This document shows positions 51,208 to 60,836 of a stretch of 64,000 nt of DNA, piece by piece; position 1 is the first letter of the stretch; each line of letters opens with the position of its first letter. The notes below the pieces were generated by a model. It had not been told where the DNA came from, did not search any database, and was given only the letters and a program-made list of their open reading frames with translations. The stretch lies in assembly GCA_910578185.1 (NCBI GenBank), contig CAJTPN010000001.1:73519-137518 (forward strand), read 5' to 3'. A program made the position numbers and the translations under genes. Origin of the DNA: an uncultured Acetatifactor sp. GTDB taxonomy: Bacteria; Bacillota; Clostridia; Lachnospirales; Lachnospiraceae.

Positions 51208-53058
51208 ATGAGCCGTTTGACAATAGCCACGCCAAATAAGGCGCAGCTTACCGTGGAGCGTCTGTACAAGGATTTGGAAAGACGTATTATTGCAAGTCCG
51301 CCCGGACTTTGTCCTGTGGATTTGCAGCTTTCTTTTTTAAGGCTCTGCCATGCACAGACCTGTGGAAAATGTTCCCCCTGCCGTATCGGCCTGGGCCAGC
51401 TTCAGAATCTGCTGGAAGATGTGCTGGAGGGGCGGGGCAGTTTAAAGACGCTGGATTTGATCAAGGAAACTGCTTCCAGCATTATGGACTCCGCCGACTG
51501 TGCCATCGGATATGAGGCGGCCCACATGGTTTTGGCCGGTATGGAAGGGTTTAAGGAGGATTACAAGCATCATATTGAGCACGGTAAATGCTCCTGCCAC
51601 ATTACGCAGCCTGTGCCCTGTGTGGCTCTGTGTCCGGCAGGAGTGGATATTCCCGGTTACATAGCTTTGGTGAGAGAGGAAAGGTATGAAGATGCGGTAA
51701 AGCTGATCCGAAAGGATAATCCTTTTCCTACGGCATGCGCATTGATCTGCGAGCACCCCTGTGAGGCAAGATGCCGCAGAAATATGATTGACAGTTCCGT
51801 AAATATCAGGGGCTTAAAGCGAATGGCGGTGGACAATGCCCGGGCCAATACGGTACCTGTGCCGGAAAAGGCGGAGAGTACGGGCAAAAGGGTGGCGATT
51901 GTGGGAGGCGGTCCGGGCGGACTCTCCGCGGCGTATTATCTGGAATTGATGGGGCATCATGCGGTGGTTTTTGAAGAGAAGGGCAAACTGGGTGGTATGC
52001 TGCGCTACGGGATACCCAATTATCGTTTTCCCAGGGAGCGTCTGCAGGAGGATATTGATACGATTTTGTCCACTGGTGTGGAGGTTCACTTGAACACCCG
52101 CATTGGCAACGGAGAAGGTGAGATCCCCTTCGGTCGGCTTCGCAGGGAGTATGACGCTGTTTATGTGGCCATCGGTGCCCATACGGACAAGAAAATCGGC
52201 ATAGAAGGGGAGGATTCCCATGGAGTTATGTCCGCAGTGGAAATGCTGCGTCACATAGGGGACGAGGAAATGCCTGATTTTAAGGACAAGACTGTGGTTG
52301 TAGTGGGTGGCGGTAATGTTGCCATGGACTGCACTCGTTCCGCGATTCGGCTTGGAGCCAAGAAAGTGGGTATCGCCTACCGGAGACGGCAGGGGGATAT
52401 GACTGCATTGCCGGAAGAAGTGGAAGGAGCCATTGCGGAGGGAGCAGAGCTGTATACATTGAAGGCGCCCTATAAAATTGAAGCGGATGAAAACGGAAAT
52501 GTGACGGCTCTCTGGGTGGAGCCTCAGATCATAGGCCCTATCGATTCCTGGGGCAGGGCCAGACCGATTCAGGCGGATGTTCCTTTGCAGCGGATTCCCT
52601 GTGATATCGTGGTAGTGGCCATCGGTCAGGGAATCGAGACCCGTGATTTTGAGGAAGCCGGGCTGTCTGTGAAACGGGGAACCATTGCGGCCATGAGCGA
52701 CAGCGAGGTGGAGGATGTCATAGGGGTATTTGCGGGCGGCGACTGTGTGACCGGACCGGCCACGGTGATACGTGCCATTGCCTCCGGAAAGGTGGCGGCG
52801 GCCAATATAGACGAATTTTTGGGTTACCATCATGTGATCGCCTGCGATGTGGAGATTCCGCCCGTGAGTTACGAGGATAAGGAACCTTGCGGGCGGATAC
52901 AGCTTTCCGAGGAGGAAGCCGGATCCAGGAAAAAGAATTTTGATGCTTTTGAATGTGGAATGACAAAGCAGGAAGCTTGCCAGGAGGCGGGCAGATGTCT
53001 GCGGTGTGACAAATATGGCTACGGAAGTCTGAAAGGAGGACGTGCTGCGATATGGTAA
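51208..53058 (+). CDS. NuoF-like iron-sulfur/GltD-type flavoprotein, hydrogenase partner
   Basis: This 616-residue protein has an N-terminal NuoF-type [4Fe-4S] segment (TCGKCSPCRIGLGQL plus a Cys about 45 residues later), without the NADH/FMN-binding half of NuoF. A dihydroprimidine-dehydrogenase/GltD-like Cys-rich helical domain follows (CEHPCEARCRR). Two Rossmann folds bind FAD (IVGGGPGGLSAAYY) and NAD(P) (VVVVGGGNVAMDC), and the end is Cys-rich (CLRCDKYG). The stop overlaps the hydrogenase start, so the two are co-translated. It most likely passes electrons between NAD(P)H and the hydrogenase. Confidence 0.85.
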   Translation: MSRLTIATPNKAQLTVERLYKDLERRIIASPPGLCPVDLQLSFLRLCHAQTCGKCSPCRIGLGQLQNLLEDVLEGRGSLKTLDLIKETASSIMDSADCAIGYEAAHMVLAGMEGFKEDYKHHIEHGKCSCHITQPVPCVALCPAGVDIPGYIALVREERYEDAVKLIRKDNPFPTACALICEHPCEARCRRNMIDSSVNIRGLKRMAVDNARANTVPVPEKAESTGKRVAIVGGGPGGLSAAYYLELMGHHAVVFEEKGKLGGMLRYGIPNYRFPRERLQEDIDTILSTGVEVHLNTRIGNGEGEIPFGRLRREYDAVYVAIGAHTDKKIGIEGEDSHGVMSAVEMLRHIGDEEMPDFKDKTVVVVGGGNVAMDCTRSAIRLGAKKVGIAYRRRQGDMTALPEEVEGAIAEGAELYTLKAPYKIEADENGNVTALWVEPQIIGPIDSWGRARPIQADVPLQRIPCDIVVVAIGQGIETRDFEEAGLSVKRGTIAAMSDSEVEDVIGVFAGGDCVTGPATVIRAIASGKVAAANIDEFLGYHHVIACDVEIPPVSYEDKEPCGRIQLSEEEAGSRKKNFDAFECGMTKQEACQEAGRCLRCDKYGYGSLKGGRAAIW

Positions 53059-54905
53059 ATCTAACGATAGACGGTTTGAATGTTTCCGTTCCGGAGGGAA
53101 CTACGGTTATGAAGGCGGCGGCACAAGTTGGTATTGAAATACCGCATCTTTGCTTCCTGGAAGATATCAATGAGATCAGCGCCTGTAAGGTCTGTGTGGT
53201 GGAGATGCAGGGCAAAGAGGAAACAAAGTCCAGAACCAAACTGCTCACCTCCTGTACCAGCCTGGTGGAGGAGGGAATGATCATCTATACCAATTCCCCC
53301 AGGGTCAGAAAGGTGCGGCGCAGCAATGTGGAGCTGATTCTTTCCCAGCACGATTGTCACTGTGCCACCTGTTCCAGGAGCGGTAACTGTAATTTACAGA
53401 AAATATCCAATGATCTTGGGATCTTGGAGGTACCGTTTAAGGAGGAGGTTCAAAAGGTACCCTGGGACGGTAATTTCCCTTTGATTCGGGATTCCAGGAA
53501 ATGTATCAAGTGTATGCGCTGCGTACAGGTCTGTGATAAGGTGCAGGATATGCGCGTCTGGGATGTACAGAATACCGGTTCCCGTACCACGGTGGATGTG
53601 GCGGGCAATAAAACCATTGAGAACAGTGATTGTACCCTTTGTGGGCAATGCATTACGCATTGTCCTACCGGGGCCCTTCGGGAGAGATATGATATTCCCA
53701 AGGTATTTGACGCGCTGGCGGATACAGGAAAGATAACCGTGGTGCAGGTAGCGCCCGCGGTGCGGACTGCCTGGGGGGAAGAACTTTCCCTTGCTCCGGA
53801 AGATTTCACTGAGGGCAAGATGGTTGCGGCGCTGAAACGTATGGGATTTGATTATGTGTTTGACACAAATTTTGCTGCGGATCTGACCATAATGGAGGAA
53901 GGAAACGAGCTTTTGGAGAGGCTTGGAAATCCAGGGAAATATGCATGGCCCATGTTTACTTCCTGTTGTCCCGGCTGGGTCAGTTTTGTGTCAAAGAGAT
54001 ATCCAAAGTATCTGCGTAATCTGTCCACGGCAAAGTCACCTCAGCAGATGTTTGGCGCCATGACAAAAACGTATTTTGCGCAGAAAAAAGGAATTGACCC
54101 TCACAATATTTGTAGTATTTCCATTATGCCCTGTGTTTCCAAGAAGCGAGAAGCATCCCTTTCCTATATGAGGAGTGCCGGGGCGGGACAGGATGTGGAC
54201 ATAGTGTTGACCACCAGGGAGCTGGTGCGGATGATGCGGGCGGAACATATCAACCCGAAATATCTTAAGGAAGAGGCCTTTGATTCTCCTTTGGGAGAGA
54301 GTACGGGTGCAGGCGTGATCTTTGGCGTTACCGGCGGCGTGATGGAAGCGGCGCTGCGCACGGCATATGCCGTGGTGGAAGGGCATAATTGTGAGCCGGA
54401 TGCTTTTAAGGCGGTGCGGGACGGAAACCTTTCGGATCCTTCCGGCGATAATTGTGTCCTTGGCATAAAGGAGGCGCAGGGGCTATTGGAAGGCGGCAAG
54501 GGGGGGGACGGTCGTACCCTTGGCAGAAGAGAAGCGGATTTTGTGCTGGGCGGCAAGACCTTACATACCTGTACTGTCAGCGGTTTGGGCAATGCGGAAA
54601 GACTGATGCAGGATATTATGGCAGGGAAGGTTCATTATGATTTTGTGGAAGTGATGGCATGTCCCGGAGGCTGCGTGGGCGGCGGAGGCCAACCCATCCA
54701 CGACGGATGCGAATTTGCCGGAGAACGTGGCAGCAAACTGTATCAACTGGATCAGAGGAGGACTTTGCGCCATTCTCATGAAAATCCGGAGGTGCTGAAG
54801 GCATATGAGGAATTTTTAGGAAAACCTCTCAGCCATAAGGCACATGAACTGCTTCACTCCAAACATGTCAATGAGTTGGTATTTGAGACCCATAACTATA
54901 TCTAA
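53052..54905 (+). CDS. [FeFe] hydrogenase, group A
   Basis: This 617-residue modular hydrogenase has an N-terminal [2Fe-2S] domain (CFLEDINEISACKVC), the His-Cys [4Fe-4S] site HDCHCATCSRSGNC, two ferredoxin clusters (CIKCMRCVQVC, CTLCGQCITHCP) and the H-cluster domain. The H-cluster motifs are FTSCCPGWV, MPCVSKKREA and EVMACPGGCVGGGGQP. The second differs from the common MPCTAKK and its usual Glu-Ala-Asp continuation. It evolves or oxidises H2 in fermentative metabolism. Context with a GltD-like partner resembles the glutamate-synthase-linked group A2. Confidence 0.94.
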   Translation: MVNLTIDGLNVSVPEGTTVMKAAAQVGIEIPHLCFLEDINEISACKVCVVEMQGKEETKSRTKLLTSCTSLVEEGMIIYTNSPRVRKVRRSNVELILSQHDCHCATCSRSGNCNLQKISNDLGILEVPFKEEVQKVPWDGNFPLIRDSRKCIKCMRCVQVCDKVQDMRVWDVQNTGSRTTVDVAGNKTIENSDCTLCGQCITHCPTGALRERYDIPKVFDALADTGKITVVQVAPAVRTAWGEELSLAPEDFTEGKMVAALKRMGFDYVFDTNFAADLTIMEEGNELLERLGNPGKYAWPMFTSCCPGWVSFVSKRYPKYLRNLSTAKSPQQMFGAMTKTYFAQKKGIDPHNICSISIMPCVSKKREASLSYMRSAGAGQDVDIVLTTRELVRMMRAEHINPKYLKEEAFDSPLGESTGAGVIFGVTGGVMEAALRTAYAVVEGHNCEPDAFKAVRDGNLSDPSGDNCVLGIKEAQGLLEGGKGGDGRTLGRREADFVLGGKTLHTCTVSGLGNAERLMQDIMAGKVHYDFVEVMACPGGCVGGGGQPIHDGCEFAGERGSKLYQLDQRRTLRHSHENPEVLKAYEEFLGKPLSHKAHELLHSKHVNELVFETHNYI

Positions 54906-54956
54906 TTTACGAGATGGTCTTTTGGGGACCCATATTTGGCTTTTTGTTCTGAAAAA

Positions 54957-54999
54957 CCCCCTTCTTGGATTCTTCTGTGGCAGAGTACATGGAAGGGGG
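54957..54999 (+). terminator. Hairpin after the hydrogenase gene
   Basis: CCCCCTTC (54957-54964) pairs with GAAGGGGG (54992-54999) around a 27-base loop, followed by the AT-rich TATATTGTAA. Termination is plausible, but the T-tract is poor. Confidence 0.4.
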
Positions 55000-55003
55000 T
55001 ATA

Positions 55004-55032
55004 TTGTAATTCTTATAATTATTGTCTATAAT
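55004..55032 (+). promoter_or_regulatory. Sigma-A promoter of the two-component locus
   Basis: TTGTAA (55004-55009) and TATAAT (55027-55032) are separated by 17 bases. The leader to the response-regulator start is about 130 bases. Confidence 0.65.
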
Positions 55033-55170
55033 CATTCAAAGGCGGGGTGAAAGAAACGTTTTTTCGAACAACTGATGTGTGGGGACGTAACGGTTGGAAC
55101 CAACGGAATACAGATGGGTTAGGTTGGATACGTTAAGAAAAGATCAGGCAGGTAAAGGGAGGTGCTTTTT

Positions 55171-55824
55171 TTGGCGGATATATTGGTTGTGGAGGATGAT
55201 GAAGCCATTGCGGGTTTGATTCACATGAATCTGGACAATGAGGGGCATCAATGTTGGATTGCCCGGGACGGGCGGGAGGGAGCATGCTTGATAGAAAGGC
55301 AAAGATTTGACATGGTTTTGCTGGACATCATGCTTCCGGAGATAGACGGCTACGAACTTTTGGAATACATAAAACCTAAGGGTACGCCGGTGATTTTTCT
55401 GACTGCAAAGGGAGCTGTGGAAGAACGAATTCGGGGATTGAAAGCAGGTGCAGACGATTATCTGGCAAAGCCCTTTCAAATCGGGGAGCTGTTGGCAAGA
55501 GTGGAAGCAGTGCTGCGAAGGAAGGGAGTAAATAAGAAAGAGCTTCTTTTTGACGATGTGACGATTTGCTTAGATTCCAGGCAGGTTACGAAGAGGGGAA
55601 TTCCGGTGGTGCTTACGGCCAAGGAGTTTGATCTGCTTGTGGAGCTGGTGCGAAATAAAAATGTTGCATTACATCGGGACCGGTTGTATGAGAAGGTTTG
55701 GAAGGAACCCTTCTTTGGAGAAACCAGAACTTTGGATTCCCATATCCGGAGACTGCGAAGAAAACTGGAATGGGAAGAGCGTATCAAGACGGTTTTTCGC
55801 ATAGGGTACAGACTGGAGGGATAG
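55171..55824 (+). CDS. OmpR-family response regulator
   Basis: This regulator of about 217 residues has a receiver domain (VVEDDEA, phospho-Asp in MVLLDIMLPEIDGYE, Lys in DDYLAKPF) and a winged-helix output (LTAKEFDLLVELVRN... LDSHIRRLRRKLE). The TTG at 55171 is eight bases after GGGAGG. The GTG at 55162 overlaps that site, so TTG is preferred. It pairs with the histidine kinase one base downstream and probably controls the following export and lipoprotein genes. Confidence 0.92.
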   Translation: MADILVVEDDEAIAGLIHMNLDNEGHQCWIARDGREGACLIERQRFDMVLLDIMLPEIDGYELLEYIKPKGTPVIFLTAKGAVEERIRGLKAGADDYLAKPFQIGELLARVEAVLRRKGVNKKELLFDDVTICLDSRQVTKRGIPVVLTAKEFDLLVELVRNKNVALHRDRLYEKVWKEPFFGETRTLDSHIRRLRRKLEWEERIKTVFRIGYRLEG

Positions 55825-55825
55825 A

Positions 55826-57451
55826 ATGCGGCTTTTTACCAAAATATTTCTGCTTGGAACGTTGGTGATATGTCTTGCGTTTGCCGTTTCCGGCTATTTC
55901 CTGCTGCGCTATTCCTTTGAGAGCAGTATGGCCAGGGAGGTGGACTTTGCACTGAAACAGTATCAATACGACAAATTTACCCTGCAATCGGCAATGTTGT
56001 CATATGATCAGATTTCCCTATCCTTAAGTATCGAAGGAGAACTGATTCCGGAGGACTCGCTTATCACTATATGGCAGGGGATTCCGGAAGGAGGAGTGAA
56101 GATGGATGTCTGGGGAGATGAGGAAGAACATGGAACTGCTACCTATTATTTTCAGTGGAAAGGAATGCCCGGGGAGGATTCGCTTTATCCCATAGCCCCG
56201 GATGCTTTTCAGAGCAGAGGGGAGTTTGAGGAAATATTGGGAGATTTGCTGAAGGCTTTGGCGAGCGAAATCGGTGTTCCGGCGGCATTTTATGGGGAGG
56301 ATGGAACGCCGCTTTATTCGGAGATAGAAGGACTGGAGGCGTCTTTTTTGGATGAATTATCAGAGGATTCTCATGTATATCGCTTCAGGAATACGCCGGA
56401 GGGCGGAGCTGTGTTGGTGGGAAGCCTGTTAAGTTTTGGGGAGGAAAAGATTGGTTTTGTAACACAGTGGGATGTGGAGAAAACGCTGAGACAGCAGGAT
56501 ACCCTGCGGCAGTACTTTATCAGGTGCTATCTGATTGCGGTGTCGGCGGGGATGGCTTTGCTGTTTTTGTTGTCGGCACTTTTGACCAGACCTTTGAAGA
56601 AGATGTCAAAGGCGGCCCGGAGGATGGCAGAAGGGGACTACAAAGAAAGATTCGGCGCATCCAGAGGAGACGAGATCGGGGAGTTGGCGGAAAGCTTTGA
56701 TTTGATGGCGGACGCCGTGGAAGAAAAGATAGAGGAACTTTCGAGGACGGCCAGGGAGAAGGAGGACTTTGTGGCGAATTTTGCCCATGAGCTGAAAACG
56801 CCTCTGACGTCAATCATTGGGTATGCGGATACTATTTATCAGAAAGAGCTTTCAAAAGAAGAGGTAAATCGGGCTGCATGGCAGATCTGGAATGAGGGGA
56901 TGCGGTTGGAGGCATTGTCCTTTAAACTGATGGAATTGACGGTGCTTGGCAGACAGGATTTTGCTTTGGAGGAAATGTCAGGGGATGAGGTGCTGTGTGA
57001 TGTAGCGGACGGGTTGAAATTTCTGTTTGCGGAAAAAAACATCGACTTTCGCCTGACGGCAGATAGGGCGTATATCTGGGTGGAGTATGATCTGTTGAAA
57101 ACCTTGTTGATGAATTTGGTGGACAATGCCATTAAGGCAGGCTGCGGACGGATAGAAATGTATGGGCGAAAGAAGGAAGCGGAATATTGGATCAGTGTGA
57201 AAGATGACGGCTGCGGTATGGAAAAAGAGGAGATTTCGCGTATTACGGAAGCATTTTATATGGTGGATAAGGCTCGTTCCAGAAGGCAGCACGGCGCCGG
57301 CCTGGGTTTGGCTCTGGCGGACAGGATTGCCAGAATACATGGGAGCGGGCTGATGTTTGCGAGTCTAAAAGGTTTTGGGACAACGGTAAGTTTTCCTGTA
57401 AGATGTGGGGAGGGCGGAATAGAAGAGGATGGGTTGGAAGAGGAAACATAA
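55826..57451 (+). CDS. Sensor histidine kinase
   Basis: This 541-residue kinase has a first membrane helix (about residues 6-28), an extracytoplasmic region of about 200 residues, a second helix near residues 233-255 (YLIAVSAGMALLFLLSALL), and HAMP. HisKA follows with FVANFAHELKTPLTSIIGY, and HATPase_c has LLMNLVDNAIKAG, KDDGCGM and GAGLGLALADRI. The C-terminus overlaps the next ORF by 23 bases. The ligand is unknown. Confidence 0.94.
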   Translation: MRLFTKIFLLGTLVICLAFAVSGYFLLRYSFESSMAREVDFALKQYQYDKFTLQSAMLSYDQISLSLSIEGELIPEDSLITIWQGIPEGGVKMDVWGDEEEHGTATYYFQWKGMPGEDSLYPIAPDAFQSRGEFEEILGDLLKALASEIGVPAAFYGEDGTPLYSEIEGLEASFLDELSEDSHVYRFRNTPEGGAVLVGSLLSFGEEKIGFVTQWDVEKTLRQQDTLRQYFIRCYLIAVSAGMALLFLLSALLTRPLKKMSKAARRMAEGDYKERFGASRGDEIGELAESFDLMADAVEEKIEELSRTAREKEDFVANFAHELKTPLTSIIGYADTIYQKELSKEEVNRAAWQIWNEGMRLEALSFKLMELTVLGRQDFALEEMSGDEVLCDVADGLKFLFAEKNIDFRLTADRAYIWVEYDLLKTLLMNLVDNAIKAGCGRIEMYGRKKEAEYWISVKDDGCGMEKEEISRITEAFYMVDKARSRRQHGAGLGLALADRIARIHGSGLMFASLKGFGTTVSFPVRCGEGGIEEDGLEEET

Positions 57452-58296
57452 TCAGACAGAGGAGGAGATAATATCCCCTATTGGCAGAGGGAGAAGGGGA
57501 AGGCTTGTCAATTTATTGGGAATATTGCTTGCCTTGGGGATTTTTTTTGGCGGAATGTCAGGGGTAGAAAAGGGGTTGCTGTGGGAAGAAGAGAGGCTAC
57601 TGCGGGGAGGGGGAAAGGTGGGAGTTACCATTTTGGAAGGCCAGACAAAACTGCAGGAGGGGGGTGAGTTGGGAAGATAAGCGTAGGAAGCTGGAGGAAG
57701 GGGAGCTGGTTTTGGCGGTGGGAGGCCTGGAAGAGGGAGAGGATATCTGGCTTCATGAACCGGGACAGGGGCAGCTGTCCATGGAGCAGGCCATGACGGA
57801 CGGAAAGGAATGGCTGGAGAATTTTTGCCTGCCCCATCTGGGAGTAACCGGGTTTGACATGGGGGAGTGCAAGGTAAGCTGTTATCTGTGGACCTTTCGG
57901 GATGTGGAAGTCGGAAGTGTAGAAGCAAACGGCGCCTGCAGTTATTGGACCTTTACGGCCATGGGAGGGGGGATGGAAGCGGAATTACTGTTGAGCGCTC
58001 AAAGCGGACAGGTATTGTATGCGTCCGTAAGCTGTGGGGTTCCGGTTGCTTCTCAGGATGCGAAGGAAATGAAAGTATTTCTGGAGGATTATGTGGCTTC
58101 TTTTGGCCTGGAAGGGAAGGGGGAGGCAGTGCAGGAACCTGGTTTGATCTATAAGGCGGTAGGAGACGGAGAGCTATCCGCAGTCATCAGACCATTTCGG
58201 GTTGTGAGCAGCAAAGTGAATCCGGATACCAACACCTTGGAGCATATGGAGACATTCAATATTCGCATATATCTGGCCAGAAATTTTACAACTTAG
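57429..58296 (+). pseudogene. Membrane-anchored extracytoplasmic protein split by a frameshift
   Basis: Two overlapping frames look like one gene. The first (57429-57680, 83 residues) gives a basic N-terminus and a membrane helix (LVNLLGILLALGIFFGGM). The second (from the GTG at 57664 to 58296, 210 residues) gives a soluble domain with no recognised family. A G6 run at 57659-57664 marks the junction. With five Gs the frames join smoothly as LQEGVSWEDKRR. The gene may be inactivated, phase-variable, read by slippage, or mis-sequenced. Both halves could also be real separate genes. Position after the kinase suggests a regulator or sensor accessory. Confidence 0.6.
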
Positions 58297-58422
58297 GCAC
58301 ATGTCGATCACAGGGATTTTACATTTTTCTGTTACCATACGATTTAGACACAGTCCTGAAAGTACACACAAGGCAGCGGTGTTGTTGTGCAGGGACGGAA
58401 TGAAACTGGGAGGGAACAGAAA

Positions 58423-60687
58423 ATGAAACAAAGAAAGTATGGAAGGTGGCCGGCGATGATGTTGGTTATGACAATTTTGGCCGGTGCGGTGGGAGGCTGT
58501 GGAAAAAGCGGAGGAGACAACGATCCCACATCGGGACCGGAGACAGGGAACATTGCGGACCAGGGACAGGGCAGGTATGTGGAAAAGATGGAAGTATTGC
58601 CCGGGGAATTGGATGGTTGGGACATTCTGCAGATATTTGAGGCCGGAGACAGACTGCATCTTCTGACTTCCAAACAGGAGAACGGAAAAACGCTTTTGCG
58701 GGAGTGGGAAAAGCGGGAGAGCAGCTTTGCGGATGTGACAGAAAGCTGGCTTGCATCCATGGAAATACCAGGAGATAGCTGGATGGAAGCAAAGCTTTTA
58801 CGGGAAGAAAGCGGCGGGCAGTATCTCTATGTTGGTTATCTGGAAGAAGATTTTATGGGGCACCTGTGGAAGGGGGAAGGAGATACGGCAAAAGAGATCA
58901 CTCCGGAAAAATGGTCCGTGTCCAATGAGGATTGGGGAGGCTATGAGAGGATACGGGGAATGGCGGTGTTGAATAACGGCACTTTGGCAGTGCTGTCCTA
59001 TACCAGTTATGATCTTTTGTCCGGCCAGGATGGCAGTGTGATTGAGAGCGAACCGCTTACAAATTATTATGATGAGGGCATTATTACAGATGGGGAGAAT
59101 GTTTACCTTGGGGTAGGAGGACAGATTGAGAGGCGAAAGGAGGGGAAAGGAAGCGATGCGGTGATGTTTCCGCTGCCCAAAGGCAACAATAGTACGATGG
59201 TTATAGAAATGGGAGGGAATTTTGTCTCGGGCGGAACGGAAAACTTTTCCTATGATGTCCAGAAGAACGGAACACTGATTGTCGCAGGGGAGCAAGGCAT
59301 ATTCCGATTGAGTGATCAGACGGCTGAGGATGGCTGGGAGAAGCTGGCCGAGGGGATTGAGACCGATTTTGCCCTGAAGGATTATTGGTGCGAAGGGTTG
59401 GCTGCTATGGAGGATGGCAGTATTTATGCTTTGTTTGAGGTAAACGGAGTTAAGAAGCTGAACCGGTATGAGTATGACCCCAATGGAGCTACGAAGGTGA
59501 CGCAGGTTTTGAAGCTCTATACCATATGTGACAATTCTCTGCTCAAACAGGCTGCGGTGATGTATCACAAGCTCCATCCGGAGGTGAGGATAGATATCCA
59601 GAGCGAGTATCCCTTATATTTTAATATCCTGGGGGAACAGGGACTAGATGAGATCCACACAAAACTGAACACAATGCTTATGGGAGAGGAAGCACCGGAT
59701 ATCCTGGTTCTTGATCATCTGAATCTGGAAGCATATGCGAAAAAAGGACTATTGATGGATTTGGAGGAATTGATCCGTCCTATGGAGGAAAGCGGGGAAC
59801 TGTTAGATAACATTACAAGCACATATATTCGGGAAGATGGAACAAGATATGCCGTCCCGCTGCAGTTTGCATTTTCCATGGCGTTGGGGAGGGATATCGC
59901 TCCGGATCAAATGAGTTCCATGAGAGCACTGGCGGATTTTTTATCTAAGGAAGATCAAAGTTATCTGGGAAAACAGACCACAGCACAACTGGTGGATCTA
60001 TTTTATCCCTATTTCTGTGACGAAATTGTCAGAGAGAAGCAGCTTAATAAGGAAGCACTTGCAAGCTATCTGGAATATCTGAAGGCTATAGGAGATAATT
60101 GCGGCGTTATCCCGGTGAGGCCGGAGAATGAGAGCGCATATAATATGATGGATCTCCTCGATTCGGCAAAGCTGACGATTGAAAAGGCGGGGGGTTTTTC
60201 CGGCTGCATGTTCCCGGTTTCCATAGCGGAATTTATCAAGGGGGATTTTGCTGCATTTGAGAACCGATTTATTCCGTCCGTACAGGTTGGAATCTGTACC
60301 AAGGGAAAATATCAGGAAACCGCAAAAGATTTTATTGTATTTGCGCTTTCGCAGCAGATACAGGATATGGATTATTACGGGGGATTTCCGGTGAACAGAG
60401 TATCCATGGAAAAACAGGCATCAAAGGACCGCTCCGAAATGGCAGGTTCTGTTATGGTTACCACGGAGAACGGGGATTATGTGGAATTTGAAGCCAAGGC
60501 ATTTGACGAGGAGACGATGGGGCGACTGGTTGCAATCTGCGAATCGTTGAATAAGCCTGTAATGGAAGATGTCAAGATACGCCAGGTATTGATAGAATGT
60601 CTGGGGGATTATCTGCAGGATTCACAGTCCCTGGATGAGACCATACGTAAGATTGAGGCGGGGCTTAAAATGTATCTGGCGGAGTGA
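58423..60687 (+). CDS. Large lipoprotein: propeller-like N-terminal half plus family 1 solute-binding C-terminal half
   Basis: This lipoprotein of about 754 residues has a signal peptide and lipobox GAVGGC-G. Residues about 50-370 carry repeated beta-strand blades (NNGTLAVLSY, DGENVYLGVGG, NGTLIVAGEQGIFRL, EDGSIYALFEV), like a beta-propeller. The second half resembles extracellular sugar-type solute-binding proteins (LLKQAAVMYHKLHPEVRIDI, MLMGEEAPDILVLDHLNLEAYAKKG, GGFPVNRVSME). No sugar permeases are adjacent, so it may be a sensor partner of the two-component system. The ATG at 58423 follows GGAGGGA. Confidence 0.8.
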   Translation: MKQRKYGRWPAMMLVMTILAGAVGGCGKSGGDNDPTSGPETGNIADQGQGRYVEKMEVLPGELDGWDILQIFEAGDRLHLLTSKQENGKTLLREWEKRESSFADVTESWLASMEIPGDSWMEAKLLREESGGQYLYVGYLEEDFMGHLWKGEGDTAKEITPEKWSVSNEDWGGYERIRGMAVLNNGTLAVLSYTSYDLLSGQDGSVIESEPLTNYYDEGIITDGENVYLGVGGQIERRKEGKGSDAVMFPLPKGNNSTMVIEMGGNFVSGGTENFSYDVQKNGTLIVAGEQGIFRLSDQTAEDGWEKLAEGIETDFALKDYWCEGLAAMEDGSIYALFEVNGVKKLNRYEYDPNGATKVTQVLKLYTICDNSLLKQAAVMYHKLHPEVRIDIQSEYPLYFNILGEQGLDEIHTKLNTMLMGEEAPDILVLDHLNLEAYAKKGLLMDLEELIRPMEESGELLDNITSTYIREDGTRYAVPLQFAFSMALGRDIAPDQMSSMRALADFLSKEDQSYLGKQTTAQLVDLFYPYFCDEIVREKQLNKEALASYLEYLKAIGDNCGVIPVRPENESAYNMMDLLDSAKLTIEKAGGFSGCMFPVSIAEFIKGDFAAFENRFIPSVQVGICTKGKYQETAKDFIVFALSQQIQDMDYYGGFPVNRVSMEKQASKDRSEMAGSVMVTTENGDYVEFEAKAFDEETMGRLVAICESLNKPVMEDVKIRQVLIECLGDYLQDSQSLDETIRKIEAGLKMYLAE

Positions 60688-60761
60688 CAATTTTTCCCGG
60701 ACACTTGAAGGCCCAGGAAAAATATTATAATGGTAATATCAAAAGAAGTCGCATTTTTCTA

Positions 60762-60790
60762 GTGACATCTTTTTTGTTACATGATAAAAT
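60762..60790 (+). promoter_or_regulatory. Candidate promoter before the adaptor genes
   Basis: GTGACA (60762-60767) and TAAAAT (60785-60790) are 17 bases apart, 47 bases upstream of the first adaptor start. Confidence 0.45.
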
Positions 60791-60836
60791 AGATGATATC
60801 AGCATTTTATTTTCATGGAAACGGGGAAAAAAGGAT

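Noticed and set aside
51814..52833. Minus-strand open frame of 339 codons
   Set aside because: It lies entirely inside the flavoprotein gene, whose domains are unmistakable. No start signal or family match was seen.
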